A stretch of 46,022 nt of DNA from a virus. Both the position numbers and the translations under genes were made by a program. The notes beneath the pieces are model-generated. The model saw only the letters and a program-made list of their open reading frames with translations, ran no database searches and was not told where the DNA came from. Each line of letters starts with the position of its first letter. The first letter of the stretch is position 1. The stretch lies in IMG/VR virus record IMGVR_UViG_3300018080_000261, positions 1 to 46,022 of that record, one strand, 5' to 3'. Positions 20,595-28,442 of the stretch are shown one piece after another.

Positions 20595-21713
20595 ATGCCC
20601 TACAAAATTTCAGGAACAACTGATGCCGCTAGGATTATTATTATAGAAGAGAGTGGTTGGACTGTGGAATCAAATACAAATGAGTCCTCAGGGGCTTATG
20701 AAGTAGACTCTTTAGATAGTTCAAATAAATTAGTAATAGCTCGTAAGTCTGATGGTGAAGTTATTGCTTACGGTAATGTATCAGGTGAAGAATATACTGT
20801 TCCACAAAGAGGTGTATTTGCCGGTGGTTATAGTGCTAGTGGTTATAATAATGTAATGGATTATATTACAATCTCTACCGCCGCAAATGCTACTGACTTT
20901 GGAGACCTTACTGCTAATAGAAATAGAATACCAGGATGTTCTAATGGATCTACTGGTAGAGGTATTTTTATAGGAGGATATAGCGGAGCAAATTTACAAA
21001 GTGTAGATTATATCACTATTTCATCTGCCGGTAATGCTACTAGCTATGGAGACATTATGACTGAGTATAAAAGAGACGGTTCAGCTTGCTCAAATGCTAC
21101 AGGAGATAGAGCAGTATATGCTGGAGGATATACCGGTTCTGGTTCTCCTGATAATCAGATGGAGTATACAACTATATCTACTGGTGCCAACGCTACACAT
21201 TTTGGATACCTAAGGGATACCGGATATGACGATGTAGGGCTTGATAATGGAACTAATAATCGTGGTATTTTTGCTGGAGGATATAATTATACACATTCTC
21301 GTATGAATTGGATTGATTATATAACTATTACCAGTCCAGGCAACGCTACTGATTTTGGAGATCTTACTGCTGGGGCAGCAGAAAGACCAGGAGGTACTTC
21401 TAATAGAACAAATAATAGAGGATTAATTGCCGGAGGACATGATAGTGGTGGCTCAAAAAACAACATAGATTATATTACCATCACTTCTACTGGAAATGCT
21501 CAAGATTTTGGTGATTTAACACACGCATTATCACAGATGGCTGGAATTTCAAGCGGTACAAACGAAAGAGCAGTGTTTGCTGGTGGAGCTTATGGCGGTA
21601 GCGGAAATTATAATTATATTGATTACGTCACTATTTCATCAACTGGTAATGCTTCTGACTTCGGCGATCTTACATTAGGTAGATTAGACTTAGGCGGATG
21701 TGCAAACGCATAA
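20595..21713 (+). CDS. Tail-fibre-like protein with six-bladed propeller repeats, 372 aa
   Basis: Residues 1-70 are the shared module (MPYKISGTTDAARIIIIEESG). It is followed by six repeats of about 50 residues: RGxFxGGY, a variable loop, DYITISSxGNATDFGDLT, a variable loop, then SNGTNN. Six repeats fit a kelch-like six-bladed propeller. Loops between the conserved strands vary most, as expected for a binding surface. AAGGAGGAGAAAATATA precedes ATG. Confidence 0.75.
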   Translation: MPYKISGTTDAARIIIIEESGWTVESNTNESSGAYEVDSLDSSNKLVIARKSDGEVIAYGNVSGEEYTVPQRGVFAGGYSASGYNNVMDYITISTAANATDFGDLTANRNRIPGCSNGSTGRGIFIGGYSGANLQSVDYITISSAGNATSYGDIMTEYKRDGSACSNATGDRAVYAGGYTGSGSPDNQMEYTTISTGANATHFGYLRDTGYDDVGLDNGTNNRGIFAGGYNYTHSRMNWIDYITITSPGNATDFGDLTAGAAERPGGTSNRTNNRGLIAGGHDSGGSKNNIDYITITSTGNAQDFGDLTHALSQMAGISSGTNERAVFAGGAYGGSGNYNYIDYVTISSTGNASDFGDLTLGRLDLGGCANA

Positions 21714-21725
21714 GGAGGAATACTG

Positions 21726-22829
21726 ATGCCATACAAAATTTCAGGAACATCAAGTGAAGCAGTTAGAGTTATTATTATAGAAGAATCAGGTTGGACTATA
21801 GAATCAGACACTAATGAAAGTGCAGGGTCTTATGAAATAGACGGTTTAGATAGTTCCACAAAGTTAGTGGTAGCAAGAAAATCTGATGGTGAAGGTGTAG
21901 GATATGGTAATGTTAGTGGAAGTTTTTACGCACTTCCTACAGGAGTTATTAATAATGGATACACAGGATCTGTATGGTCTAATGTACTTTGTTATATCTC
22001 AATAGGATCTCCTGCTAATGCAACTAACTTTGGAGATTTAAATGGAGGTAATTGTGGTCAGGGAAGTGCTACTTCTAACGGTTCAAGTGATAGAGGATTG
22101 TTTGTTACACCAAACGGTGCATCTCCTGTAAACAGAATTGACTATATTACAATCTCTACGCCAGGCAATGCAGCTGACTATGGTGATATGACATTTACAT
22201 CGAGACTTACTTCATCTTTTTCTAATAATACTAATGACAGAGGTATTTATGGTTGTGGTAATGATGGTGCTGGTTATACAGCATTAGACTATTCTACTAT
22301 ATCAAGTACTGGTAATGCTGCTTCTTGGGGAACTGTAAATGATGGAGCTCACTCTAGAGCTGGAACATCTAACGGAACAAATAATAGAGGTATACTGGCA
22401 GGAGGAAATCCTGGCGGAGCTCCAGTTAGAACAATAGATTATATAACCATTACTACGTTAGCACATACTGCTGATTTTGGGGATTTAACAAACCCTGGGA
22501 GACGTGAATTAGCTGGGCTGTCAAACGGTACTAATAATAGAGGAGTATTTGGAGGCGGAAGAGATAACTTAGCAATGACTAACGTAATAGATTACATCAC
22601 AATAACTTCCACTGGAAATGCCTCTAACTTTGGCGACTTAACTGTTGCCAGGGACGGTATTTCTGGAACATCAAATATGGAAGATAACCAAGGCGTATTT
22701 TGTGGTGGAGATACTGGCTCTCCAAAAAATATAATTGATTATATAACAATTACCTCCACAGGTAATGCTACAGATTTTGGAGATTTAACACAGAATGCAT
22801 CATATACATCTGCATGTTCTGATGCTTAA
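21726..22829 (+). CDS. Tail-fibre-like protein with six-bladed propeller repeats, 367 aa
   Basis: Same plan as the previous gene: shared module (MPYKISGTSSEAVRVIIIEE), then six repeats ending in CSDA. Repeats 1-3 are more diverged (CYISIGSPANATNFGDL, for example) and repeats 4-6 are canonical. AAGGAGGAATACTG precedes ATG. Confidence 0.75.
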   Translation: MPYKISGTSSEAVRVIIIEESGWTIESDTNESAGSYEIDGLDSSTKLVVARKSDGEGVGYGNVSGSFYALPTGVINNGYTGSVWSNVLCYISIGSPANATNFGDLNGGNCGQGSATSNGSSDRGLFVTPNGASPVNRIDYITISTPGNAADYGDMTFTSRLTSSFSNNTNDRGIYGCGNDGAGYTALDYSTISSTGNAASWGTVNDGAHSRAGTSNGTNNRGILAGGNPGGAPVRTIDYITITTLAHTADFGDLTNPGRRELAGLSNGTNNRGVFGGGRDNLAMTNVIDYITITSTGNASNFGDLTVARDGISGTSNMEDNQGVFCGGDTGSPKNIIDYITITSTGNATDFGDLTQNASYTSACSDA

Positions 22830-22841
22830 GGAGGAAATAAA

Positions 22842-23951
22842 ATGCCATACAAAATAAGCGGTACCACAGAAGCTGCTAGGATTATTATTATAGAAGAGTC
22901 TGGATATACAATAGAAAGTAATACTAATGAATCCAGCGGAGCATATGAAGTAGATGCCCTAGACAGCTCTGATAAATTAGTAGTTGCTAGAAAGAGTGAT
23001 GGAGAAGTTTCCGTATACGGAAACGTTACACCTATAGAATATACTCCACCTCCTAGAGGGGTGTTTGCTGGAGGGTCAAACACGTCCAACGACGAAGTGA
23101 ATACTGTAGATTATATCACAATCAGCACCACTGGAAATGCCACAAATTTCGGAGATTTATTACAAGCTACACAACACTGTGGTGGAGCATCTAATGGACC
23201 AACAAATAGAGGAACATTCTTTGGTGGGAATAATGGTTCTGGTACTTGGTTTAACAACATTAGTTACGTAACAATTTCCACTGCCAGTAATTCAACTGAT
23301 TTTGGGGATTTAACCACTCATATGAGTCATTTAGATGGTGCCTCAAACAATACTAACAATAGAGCTATAGTTGGTGGTGGTTATGGAGATGCGTATGCCT
23401 CAATTAATAGTATTCAATATTTCACCATTTCTAGTTTGGGCAACACAACAGACTTTGGAGATCTAACCAGGACCAGGTATTCAGCAGGAGTGTGCGCGAA
23501 TGGTACTAACGATAGATGTTTAATCGCTGGACTTGATGCGGCTGTTCAATCTATAGATTATATTACAATATCCAATGCTGCCAATGCTATATCTTTTGGT
23601 AATCTTACAGCCCGTACAAAGTGTGATGTTAGAGCCACCTCCAACCTAACAAACAACAGAGGTGTATTTGGTGGTAGTAATGACGGATCAACGAATGGAA
23701 ATATTATTGATTATGTTACTATAAGTTCAACAGGTGATGCTACGGACTTTGGTGATTTAACTGTACCTCAAGGACAAGCAGGAGCAACTTCTAATGGGAC
23801 TAGTGAAAGAGGAGTGTGGGGTGGTGGAAGGACCACTCCAGTTAATATAAATGTAATTGGTTACATCACCATAAATTCAGCAAGCAATGCTACTGATTTT
23901 GGAGATCTTACTGTACGCAGAACAGGTATTGGTGCATGTTCTAATGCTTAA
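22842..23951 (+). CDS. Tail-fibre-like protein with six-bladed propeller repeats, 369 aa
   Basis: Shared module (MPYKISGTTEAARIIIIEES) plus six repeats ending CSNA. Its module is the closest to that of the interrupted gene at 19566, which carries a different propeller type, so modules and propellers assort independently. AAGGAGGAAATAAA precedes ATG. Confidence 0.75.
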   Translation: MPYKISGTTEAARIIIIEESGYTIESNTNESSGAYEVDALDSSDKLVVARKSDGEVSVYGNVTPIEYTPPPRGVFAGGSNTSNDEVNTVDYITISTTGNATNFGDLLQATQHCGGASNGPTNRGTFFGGNNGSGTWFNNISYVTISTASNSTDFGDLTTHMSHLDGASNNTNNRAIVGGGYGDAYASINSIQYFTISSLGNTTDFGDLTRTRYSAGVCANGTNDRCLIAGLDAAVQSIDYITISNAANAISFGNLTARTKCDVRATSNLTNNRGVFGGSNDGSTNGNIIDYVTISSTGDATDFGDLTVPQGQAGATSNGTSERGVWGGGRTTPVNINVIGYITINSASNATDFGDLTVRRTGIGACSNA

Positions 23952-24130
23952 ATAGTCCGGAGGGATGATGGAACGGGTGTGTAGATGGCTCCAACATAAA
24001 CTAAATCCATTGCATGTCTATTGTAGGTTAAATGGCAATTTTCTACCTAAAAGGACAGCTATGACTATTTGTATAATATATGAAAAGACACTATTTAAAT
24101 TTATAAGATTTTGTATAGGAGGAAACAATA
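23952..24130 (+). other. Gap between fibre genes
   Basis: The 179-bp gap contains a TAAACTAA (about 23996) similar to the first half of the late promoter-like element but without the rest, and a TATAAT near 24075. A 61-codon frame crossing into the next gene has no good ribosome site. No gene is called; it may be the scar of a lost fibre gene. Confidence 0.35.
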
Positions 24131-25207
24131 ATGGCACAAAACTGGGATAATTTTGAAATGGTTGTAGATGTAGCAAACCACGCGTGGGATGCTGATTATA
24201 CCTATGGACCTTCTGTATTAATAGATGGCTCTACTTATAAAATGTGGTACACTGGATATGATGGTAGTAGAGCGTATATACTTTACTGTACTTCTACTGA
24301 TGGTAAGACCTGGGGCGGTTTTACAGGAGTACTAAATTCTAGTGGTGGCGGCGAAGGAACATATGATGAAAGACATGTTATGATGCCATGTGTTATAAAA
24401 AATGGAGCTACATACCATATGTGGTATACCGGGTATACTAACGGAGGAGAAGCTAGAATTCTTCATGCTACTAGTTCAAACGGGACAAGTTTTACAGGTT
24501 TTCAATTGGTAGTAGATCATGGAGATGAAGGAACTTATGATACTAATATCTGTCAAAATCCATGGGTAATTCTAGATGGATCTACATACAAGATGTGGTA
24601 TCTTGGGAATGATAATGACCATGTTATATATTGTACTAGTACAGACGGTATTAATTGGACAGGGCATCAAAGAGTAATGACTGTGGGAGCAGAAGGTACG
24701 TATGACTCATCTTCTCTAGGCAGAGCTTGTGTTCTAAAAGATGATTCTACATACAGAATGTGGTATGGTGGTTATAATGGAACAAATACCAGAACCATAT
24801 ACTGTGATAGTAGTAATGGAACTAGTTGGAGTAACCACGAGATGGTTGTAGATATACAGAATACTCCTGATGGAGGAACTTATTTTGATAATACAGCCTC
24901 TGATAGGTGTGCTGTAATCAAAGATGGCGGAACTTTTGTAATGTGGTATTCAGGACAGAACCCTTCTAATTATGATAGTTATATTATATACACTGATTGG
25001 TCAACCACCTCTATAGGAGGAACATTAGGTGATAATGCTAGAATACTTGTTGTAAATGAAGCAGATTGGTCTCTAGAAGCAAACGAAAATAAGAGTTCTG
25101 GTAGTTATTCGGTTTCGGTAGGTAGTGGCGAAAAACTAGTAATAGCAAGAAAAGCTGACGGTGAGGTAGTAGCTTTTGGCGATGTTACACCTGTCTCATC
25201 ATTATAA
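24131..25207 (+). CDS. Fibre-like five-bladed propeller with the shared module at the C-terminus, 358 aa
   Basis: Five repeats of about 55 residues (EGTYD...P-C-V-I-K-D-G-S-T-Y-K-M-W-Y-x-G...ILYCTSTDGxxW) resemble five-bladed propellers of the GH43/GH32 type. The shared module (GDNARILVVNEADWSLEANENKSSG...) is at about 290-358, the reverse order of the genes before it. No catalytic acids could be assigned by eye, so a binding role is as likely as glycan cleavage. AGGAGGAAACAATA precedes ATG. Confidence 0.7.
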   Translation: MAQNWDNFEMVVDVANHAWDADYTYGPSVLIDGSTYKMWYTGYDGSRAYILYCTSTDGKTWGGFTGVLNSSGGGEGTYDERHVMMPCVIKNGATYHMWYTGYTNGGEARILHATSSNGTSFTGFQLVVDHGDEGTYDTNICQNPWVILDGSTYKMWYLGNDNDHVIYCTSTDGINWTGHQRVMTVGAEGTYDSSSLGRACVLKDDSTYRMWYGGYNGTNTRTIYCDSSNGTSWSNHEMVVDIQNTPDGGTYFDNTASDRCAVIKDGGTFVMWYSGQNPSNYDSYIIYTDWSTTSIGGTLGDNARILVVNEADWSLEANENKSSGSYSVSVGSGEKLVIARKADGEVVAFGDVTPVSSL

Positions 25208-25218
25208 GGAGGATATAA

Positions 25219-25899
25219 ATGCCAATATTAAAAGATTCATATACAGAAAGTGGAAATGACGGAAGGTTTTTAAGAAACACCACTACATATAATGGGCTAG
25301 GTCAAAGTTTTACGACTACAAGTGCATATGATCTAGGTACAATTGAGTTGTTATTATATAGAACAGCCACAGCCCCAACTGGTAATGTATGGGTAGAATT
25401 GTGGTCTGTGTCAGGGGATTTACCTAATGTGAAGCTTGCTACTTCTGTAAAGATTCCATGCACTAATTTAACTACAGATACTAATGGGGCTTACGTTGAA
25501 TTTGGTTTTAATACAGCATATTCGCTATCTAACAGTACCAAGTATGTTATAGTATTAGAAGCAGATTATACTGCCCCTGCAACGAATAGAATTTATTGGA
25601 AAATGCATTATGTCGGTACTTATTCAGGTGGTACTGAAATTTTTCAAAATGTAGATACGTGGCAAACAAGTACTGGAGATCATATTTTTAGAATAAATGA
25701 AGGCGCTTATAAGATATCTGGGTCAACAACAGATAATGCTAGAATATATGTAATACAAAACGATACACTAACAAAGTATGAAGATGTAACCTCTGGATCT
25801 TATTCGGTTAGAGTGGGAACAAATGATAGTTCAGTGGTAGTTGCTAGTTCATCTCAAGGCGGATTAGCATATAATTCTGTAACCCCTGCAGATGAATAA
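25219..25899 (+). CDS. Fibre-like beta-sandwich protein with C-terminal module, 226 aa
   Basis: Residues 1-150 (GLGQSFTTTSAYDLGTIELLLYR..., VWVELWSVSGDLP, YVIVLEADYT) resemble the 'choice-of-anchor R'-type beta sandwich found in surface proteins. Residues 160-226 are a diverged copy of the shared module (YKISGSTTDNARIYVIQND). Last gene of the fibre operon. AAGGAGGATATAA precedes ATG. Confidence 0.65.
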   Translation: MPILKDSYTESGNDGRFLRNTTTYNGLGQSFTTTSAYDLGTIELLLYRTATAPTGNVWVELWSVSGDLPNVKLATSVKIPCTNLTTDTNGAYVEFGFNTAYSLSNSTKYVIVLEADYTAPATNRIYWKMHYVGTYSGGTEIFQNVDTWQTSTGDHIFRINEGAYKISGSTTDNARIYVIQNDTLTKYEDVTSGSYSVRVGTNDSSVVVASSSQGGLAYNSVTPADE

Positions 25900-25908
25900 C
25901 GACCATAA

Positions 25909-25939
25909 TAAACTAACCTCTATATTATTAGGACCACGA
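25909..25939 (+). promoter_or_regulatory. Late promoter-like element, copy 2
   Basis: TAAACTAACC, TC, TATATTATTAG, GACCACGAT: close match to copies at 30861, 40521 and 44360. It lies between the fibre operon and the small-gene block. Confidence 0.6.
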
Positions 25940-25970
25940 TACTAAGTCAAAATAAAAAGGAGGGTTGAGG

Positions 25971-26177
25971 ATGGATAAACTAGATGGGATTAAACAACAC
26001 GAAGATGTACAATCTTGGTGGGGTAGGAATAAGGACACTTTAAGAAGTAACATTACGGCCGCTATGAAAGATAGTGAAAATAAAGAGACTTTCAAATTGA
26101 TGTTGGAATTACTAGAAAATGTAAAGATCAAGGAGAAAGAAACGAATGGAGAAAAAGAAACCTTGTCCATTTTGTAA
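25971..26177 (+). CDS. Hypothetical helical protein, 68 aa
   Basis: AAAAAGGAGGGTTGAGG precedes ATG (MDKLDGIKQHEDVQSWW). All-helical and charged. The 3' end overlaps the Lar-like gene by 32 bp. Function unknown. Confidence 0.6.
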   Translation: MDKLDGIKQHEDVQSWWGRNKDTLRSNITAAMKDSENKETFKLMLELLENVKIKEKETNGEKETLSIL

Positions 26178-26334
26178 TCAAACATCAGTAGAGTTAGTAG
26201 GAGAAAATAACAAACCTTTAGGAATAGTAAACATAAGAATTAGATGTAAAACATGTGAGGCTCTAGGACCAGCATCTATTACAGAGAAAGGTGCTGTAGA
26301 TTGGTGGAATACTAGAGATTATAAGGAGGAATAA
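26146..26334 (+). CDS. Lar-like restriction-alleviation family zinc protein, 62 aa
   Basis: CPFCNQTSVELV at residues 7-18, CKTCEALGP at about 34-42 and AVDWWNTR near the C-terminus give the Lar family pattern (CPFCG...CxxCGAxGP...AIxxWNxR). Rac prophage Lar modulates host type I restriction; phage relatives are common but mostly untested. AAGGAGAAAGAAACGA precedes ATG. Confidence 0.8.
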   Translation: MEKKKPCPFCNQTSVELVGENNKPLGIVNIRIRCKTCEALGPASITEKGAVDWWNTRDYKEE

Positions 26335-26520
26335 ATGTCAATCAAACAGTCAATTATTGATTTATCAGAAATGGTTGAATTAATTAGAATTGATGCAGAA
26401 AAATTTGATAATGGCAACAAGGCTGCAGGAACTAGGGTTAGAAAAGCCCTGCAGAATGTAAAAAAGCAATCACAAGAGATCAGACTGGAAGTTCAGGCGA
26501 TCAAGAAAGGAGGAAAATAA
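26335..26520 (+). CDS. Histone H1-like (Hc1-type) protein, 61 aa
   Basis: DNGNKAAGTRVRKALQNVKKQSQEIR matches the conserved core of Hc1-like proteins (NKAAGTRxRKxLxxxKxxxQxxR), small helical DNA-associated proteins first known from Chlamydia. It probably binds or compacts DNA. AAGGAGGAATAA precedes ATG. Confidence 0.75.
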   Translation: MSIKQSIIDLSEMVELIRIDAEKFDNGNKAAGTRVRKALQNVKKQSQEIRLEVQAIKKGGK

Positions 26521-26573
26521 TGGAGGTAACAAATAAGAAAAAATGTGGGGGTAAAAAAGGTGGTAAAAAGTAA
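26520..26573 (+). CDS. Possible 17-aa Lys/Gly-rich peptide
   Basis: AAAGGAGGAAAATA precedes ATG, which overlaps the upstream TAA (TAATG). The product, MEVTNKKKCGGKKGGKK, is short, very basic and resembles a free-standing histone-like tail. Coupling to the Hc1-like gene makes a real micro-gene plausible. Confidence 0.4.
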   Translation: MEVTNKKKCGGKKGGKK

Positions 26574-26605
26574 CCCATGGAATTTATTAAAAGGAGGCGA
26601 GAATT

Positions 26606-26848
26606 ATGGCACGTAGAAAAGGATGGAGTTTTACGGAAGAAAAGAAATTAATGGAGAACTATCACTCTAAAACCATTAAGGAATTAGAGGTGATGTTTCC
26701 CAACCGGTCAAGGGAAAGTATAAATAATAAAATTAAACGTCTAAAAGCTGCTGGTAAAATTAAAGATGGTAAGACTGATGATGCTATCAAAAGGTCTTAT
26801 AACCAGCGTGGAAAGGATGTGTTTTTTACTGTAGATCAAGTTAAGTAA
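26606..26848 (+). CDS. SANT/Myb-like DNA-binding protein, 80 aa
   Basis: WSFTEEKKLMENYHSKTIKELEVMFPNRSRESINNKIKRL (residues 7-46) has the spaced Trp/hydrophobic residues and third helix of a SANT/Myb or homeodomain-like HTH. The tail is basic. AAAGGAGGCGAGAATT precedes ATG. Probably a phage DNA-binding regulator. Confidence 0.7.
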   Translation: MARRKGWSFTEEKKLMENYHSKTIKELEVMFPNRSRESINNKIKRLKAAGKIKDGKTDDAIKRSYNQRGKDVFFTVDQVK

Positions 26849-26883
26849 GGCCCGGAACAAATCGCTACAGGAGGGCTAGAATA

Positions 26884-27138
26884 ATGTCTGATCTTGCAAA
26901 CTACGAACAGTACGATTTACCAGAAGATACAAAGTGTTATGATTGTGTTTATAGACTTTCTCAAGTGTGTCTTCCACTTGATGCTGAGGAGTTTGGAGTA
27001 GAGAACGGAACTACTGTAGTTGTTCATATGTGTGTTTTGATGGATGCAGATATTGCTAGTCAGATAACTTTAGAGTGTACAAAATATGAATCAACTGGCC
27101 AGCATCCTTATTTAATGGGACATAAATTTTTAAGATAA
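26884..27138 (+). CDS. Cys-rich hypothetical protein, 84 aa
   Basis: CYDCVY (residues 18-23), QVC, HMCV and LECTKY give six cysteines that could hold a metal or Fe-S cluster. ACAGGAGGGCTAGAATA precedes ATG. Family unknown. A new sigma70-like promoter starts three bases after the stop. Confidence 0.6.
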   Translation: MSDLANYEQYDLPEDTKCYDCVYRLSQVCLPLDAEEFGVENGTTVVVHMCVLMDADIASQITLECTKYESTGQHPYLMGHKFLR

Positions 27139-27140
27139 CC

Positions 27141-27168
27141 TTGACAAATATGGAAAAATGATTATATT
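27141..27168 (+). promoter_or_regulatory. Sigma70-like promoter
   Basis: TTGACA (27141-27146), a 16-base spacer and TATATT (27163-27168). The spacer shares an A-rich run and ATGAT with the promoter at 30813. It drives the silent fibre cassette and the winged-helix gene. Confidence 0.7.
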
Positions 27169-27182
27169 AGGGGGTAGAGATA

Positions 27183-27476
27183 ATGCCATACAAAGTTTGA
27201 GGATATGATCCACATACAAACACTATTGATTATGTAACTATATCATCTACAGGAAATGCTACTAATTTCGGTGATTTAAGTGCTCAAAAGGAACAGATGG
27301 CTGGTGCCTCTAACATGACCAACAACCAAGGGGTTTTTGGAGGTGGGTATGGTCCGCCATCTTATGGGTACACTAACGTAATAGATTATGTAACAATATC
27401 AAGTACGGGTGATGCTGCGGATTTTGGTGATTTGACTCAAGCAAGATCACAGTTTGGGGCTTGTTCAAACGCATAA
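27183..27476 (+). pseudogene. Silent fibre cassette: start, stop and two propeller repeats
   Basis: The 98-codon frame begins MPYKV like the fibre paralogs, meets TGA at codon 6 (27198-27200), then continues in the same frame through two intact propeller repeats (TIDYVTISSTGNATNFGDL... and VIDYVTISSTGDAADFGDLT...) to a CSNA end and TAA. It looks like a paralog that lost its module and first four blades by internal deletion. It keeps a promoter and a weak ribosome site (AGGGGGTAGAGATA). It could serve as a recombination donor for the live genes. Confidence 0.8.
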
Positions 27477-27514
27477 AATTGTTTGATTTAAAGGAAAAGG
27501 AGGATTATTGGTTT

Positions 27515-27988
27515 ATGTCTGATCATTATATAAATATTAAATTTGATTTGTTAGATAATGATGAATTTTTAAAAATGTTTAAGGGTAAATTCATGTTCTA
27601 TTGTAAAAGTAGGAGATACATAGCAAGATATAATAACAATGAATATGGTAATGGGCATGGCAGCAATAACTGGGTACACACAAATTACTGGAAAAATGGA
27701 TTACTAGCTTCCTGTAGGTCGTTGGAATTTTATGCAAAGAAGTTAGGTGTGTCAAAAAATACAATACCAAAATGGATAAATGAACTCAAAGATTTGGGTG
27801 TAATTGCAGTTGATAAAATAGGGGTAGGAAGAAAAGCAAAATATGTATTAATTTTTGGGGAACACAACATGGGAGTAGGGAAATTATATAAGGAAAAATT
27901 TTATGTTAATGATCCAAAAAGATATCATAAAATGGACGAATATGTTACAAGAAGGATGAAAGAAATTGATCATTACAAACGACCATAA
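27515..27988 (+). CDS. Winged-helix DNA-binding protein, possible replication initiator or repressor, 157 aa
   Basis: AAAAGGAGGATTATTGGTTT precedes the ATG of MSDHYINIKFDLLDNDEF; an in-frame ATG at 27461 lies inside the silent cassette. Residues about 75-115 (CRSLEFYAKKLGVSKNTIPKWINELKDLGVIAV) are a textbook HTH with recognition helix, followed by a beta wing (DKIGVGRKAKYVLIFG). This resembles the N-terminal domains of phage replisome organisers. Three palindromic sites and an AT-rich tract follow immediately, which points to an initiator or an autoregulator. Confidence 0.7.
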   Translation: MSDHYINIKFDLLDNDEFLKMFKGKFMFYCKSRRYIARYNNNEYGNGHGSNNWVHTNYWKNGLLASCRSLEFYAKKLGVSKNTIPKWINELKDLGVIAVDKIGVGRKAKYVLIFGEHNMGVGKLYKEKFYVNDPKRYHKMDEYVTRRMKEIDHYKRP

Positions 27989-28060
27989 TCCCAAAAAGTG
28001 TGATCATTTAATCCCAAAAAGTGGGATCAAAGTCGTCGTTTTAATCCCAAAAAGTGGGAC
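27988..28060 (+). repeat. Three palindromic direct repeats (iteron/operator-like)
   Basis: Sites at 27988-28004, 28011-28027 and 28044-28060 share ATCCCA-AAAAG-TGGGAT. The middle copy is a perfect 6+6 inverted repeat, the others have one change each (TGTGAT, TGGGAC). Start-to-start spacing is 23 and 33 bp, close to two and three helical turns. They begin at the stop codon of the winged-helix gene. Confidence 0.85.
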
Positions 28061-28140
28061 CTATAATATATATAAACTAATATAATATATATAATATTGA
28101 ATATATATGAGAAATTTTTAAATGTTCTTTGAAAATTTAA
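28061..28140. other. AT-rich tract next to the repeats (possible unwinding element)
   Basis: About 80 bp are around nine-tenths A/T, with runs of TATAATATATATA. It includes TATAAACTAATATAATA, a partial match to the late promoter-like element. It could be a DNA-unwinding element of an origin, a promoter for the 28.2-kb block, or both. Confidence 0.55.
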
Positions 28141-28187
28141 CTGAAGCAAAAGATTAAAATCTTATTGATCTTGAAAGGAGTTTAGTT

Positions 28188-28442
28188 ATGGGTTACACTC
28201 TTGCAGATGAGGAGGTTGCTCGTGCCAAGCTACAGCTCACTAGCTCCACGATCAGTCTCAACAATTTTTTGACCGTTTGGAAGGGGCTTCCAATAATTAT
28301 AGAACAAAGCAATCTTGATAGGACAATTAATAACATTTGGTATCCGAAGCAATTAGAAGAAGAGGATGCTGAGTGTGTAGCGAATTTAGTTAATAGTTAC
28401 GTAGAGAATTATTATAGATATGAGGAGGAAGAAAATGGATAA
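28188..28442 (+). CDS. Hypothetical protein, 84 aa
   Basis: TGAAAGGAGTTTAGTT precedes ATG. Helical protein with a strongly acidic C-terminus (QLEEEDAEC...YRYEEEENG). First gene after the repeat/AT-rich region. Function unknown. Confidence 0.6.
   Translation: MGYTLADEEVARAKLQLTSSTISLNNFLTVWKGLPIIIEQSNLDRTINNIWYPKQLEEEDAECVANLVNSYVENYYRYEEEENG

Noticed and set aside
23965-24150. 61-codon frame between fibre genes
   Set aside because: No good ribosome site, overlaps the next start and has no coding-like features.
17006-27476. Diversity-generating retroelement (DGR) as the source of fibre variation
   Set aside because: No reverse transcriptase gene or template-repeat pair was seen in the window; the repeats differ throughout, not only at adenines.
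27988-28060. CRISPR-like array
   Set aside because: Only three short palindromic units with 6- and 16-bp gaps and no spacer-length sequences or cas genes.
27988-28102. Extension of the winged-helix protein through the repeats (frame encoding repeated IPKSG)
   Set aside because: The gene's own stop codon precedes the repeats and no start or frameshift site was found; the DNA palindrome explains the conservation better.
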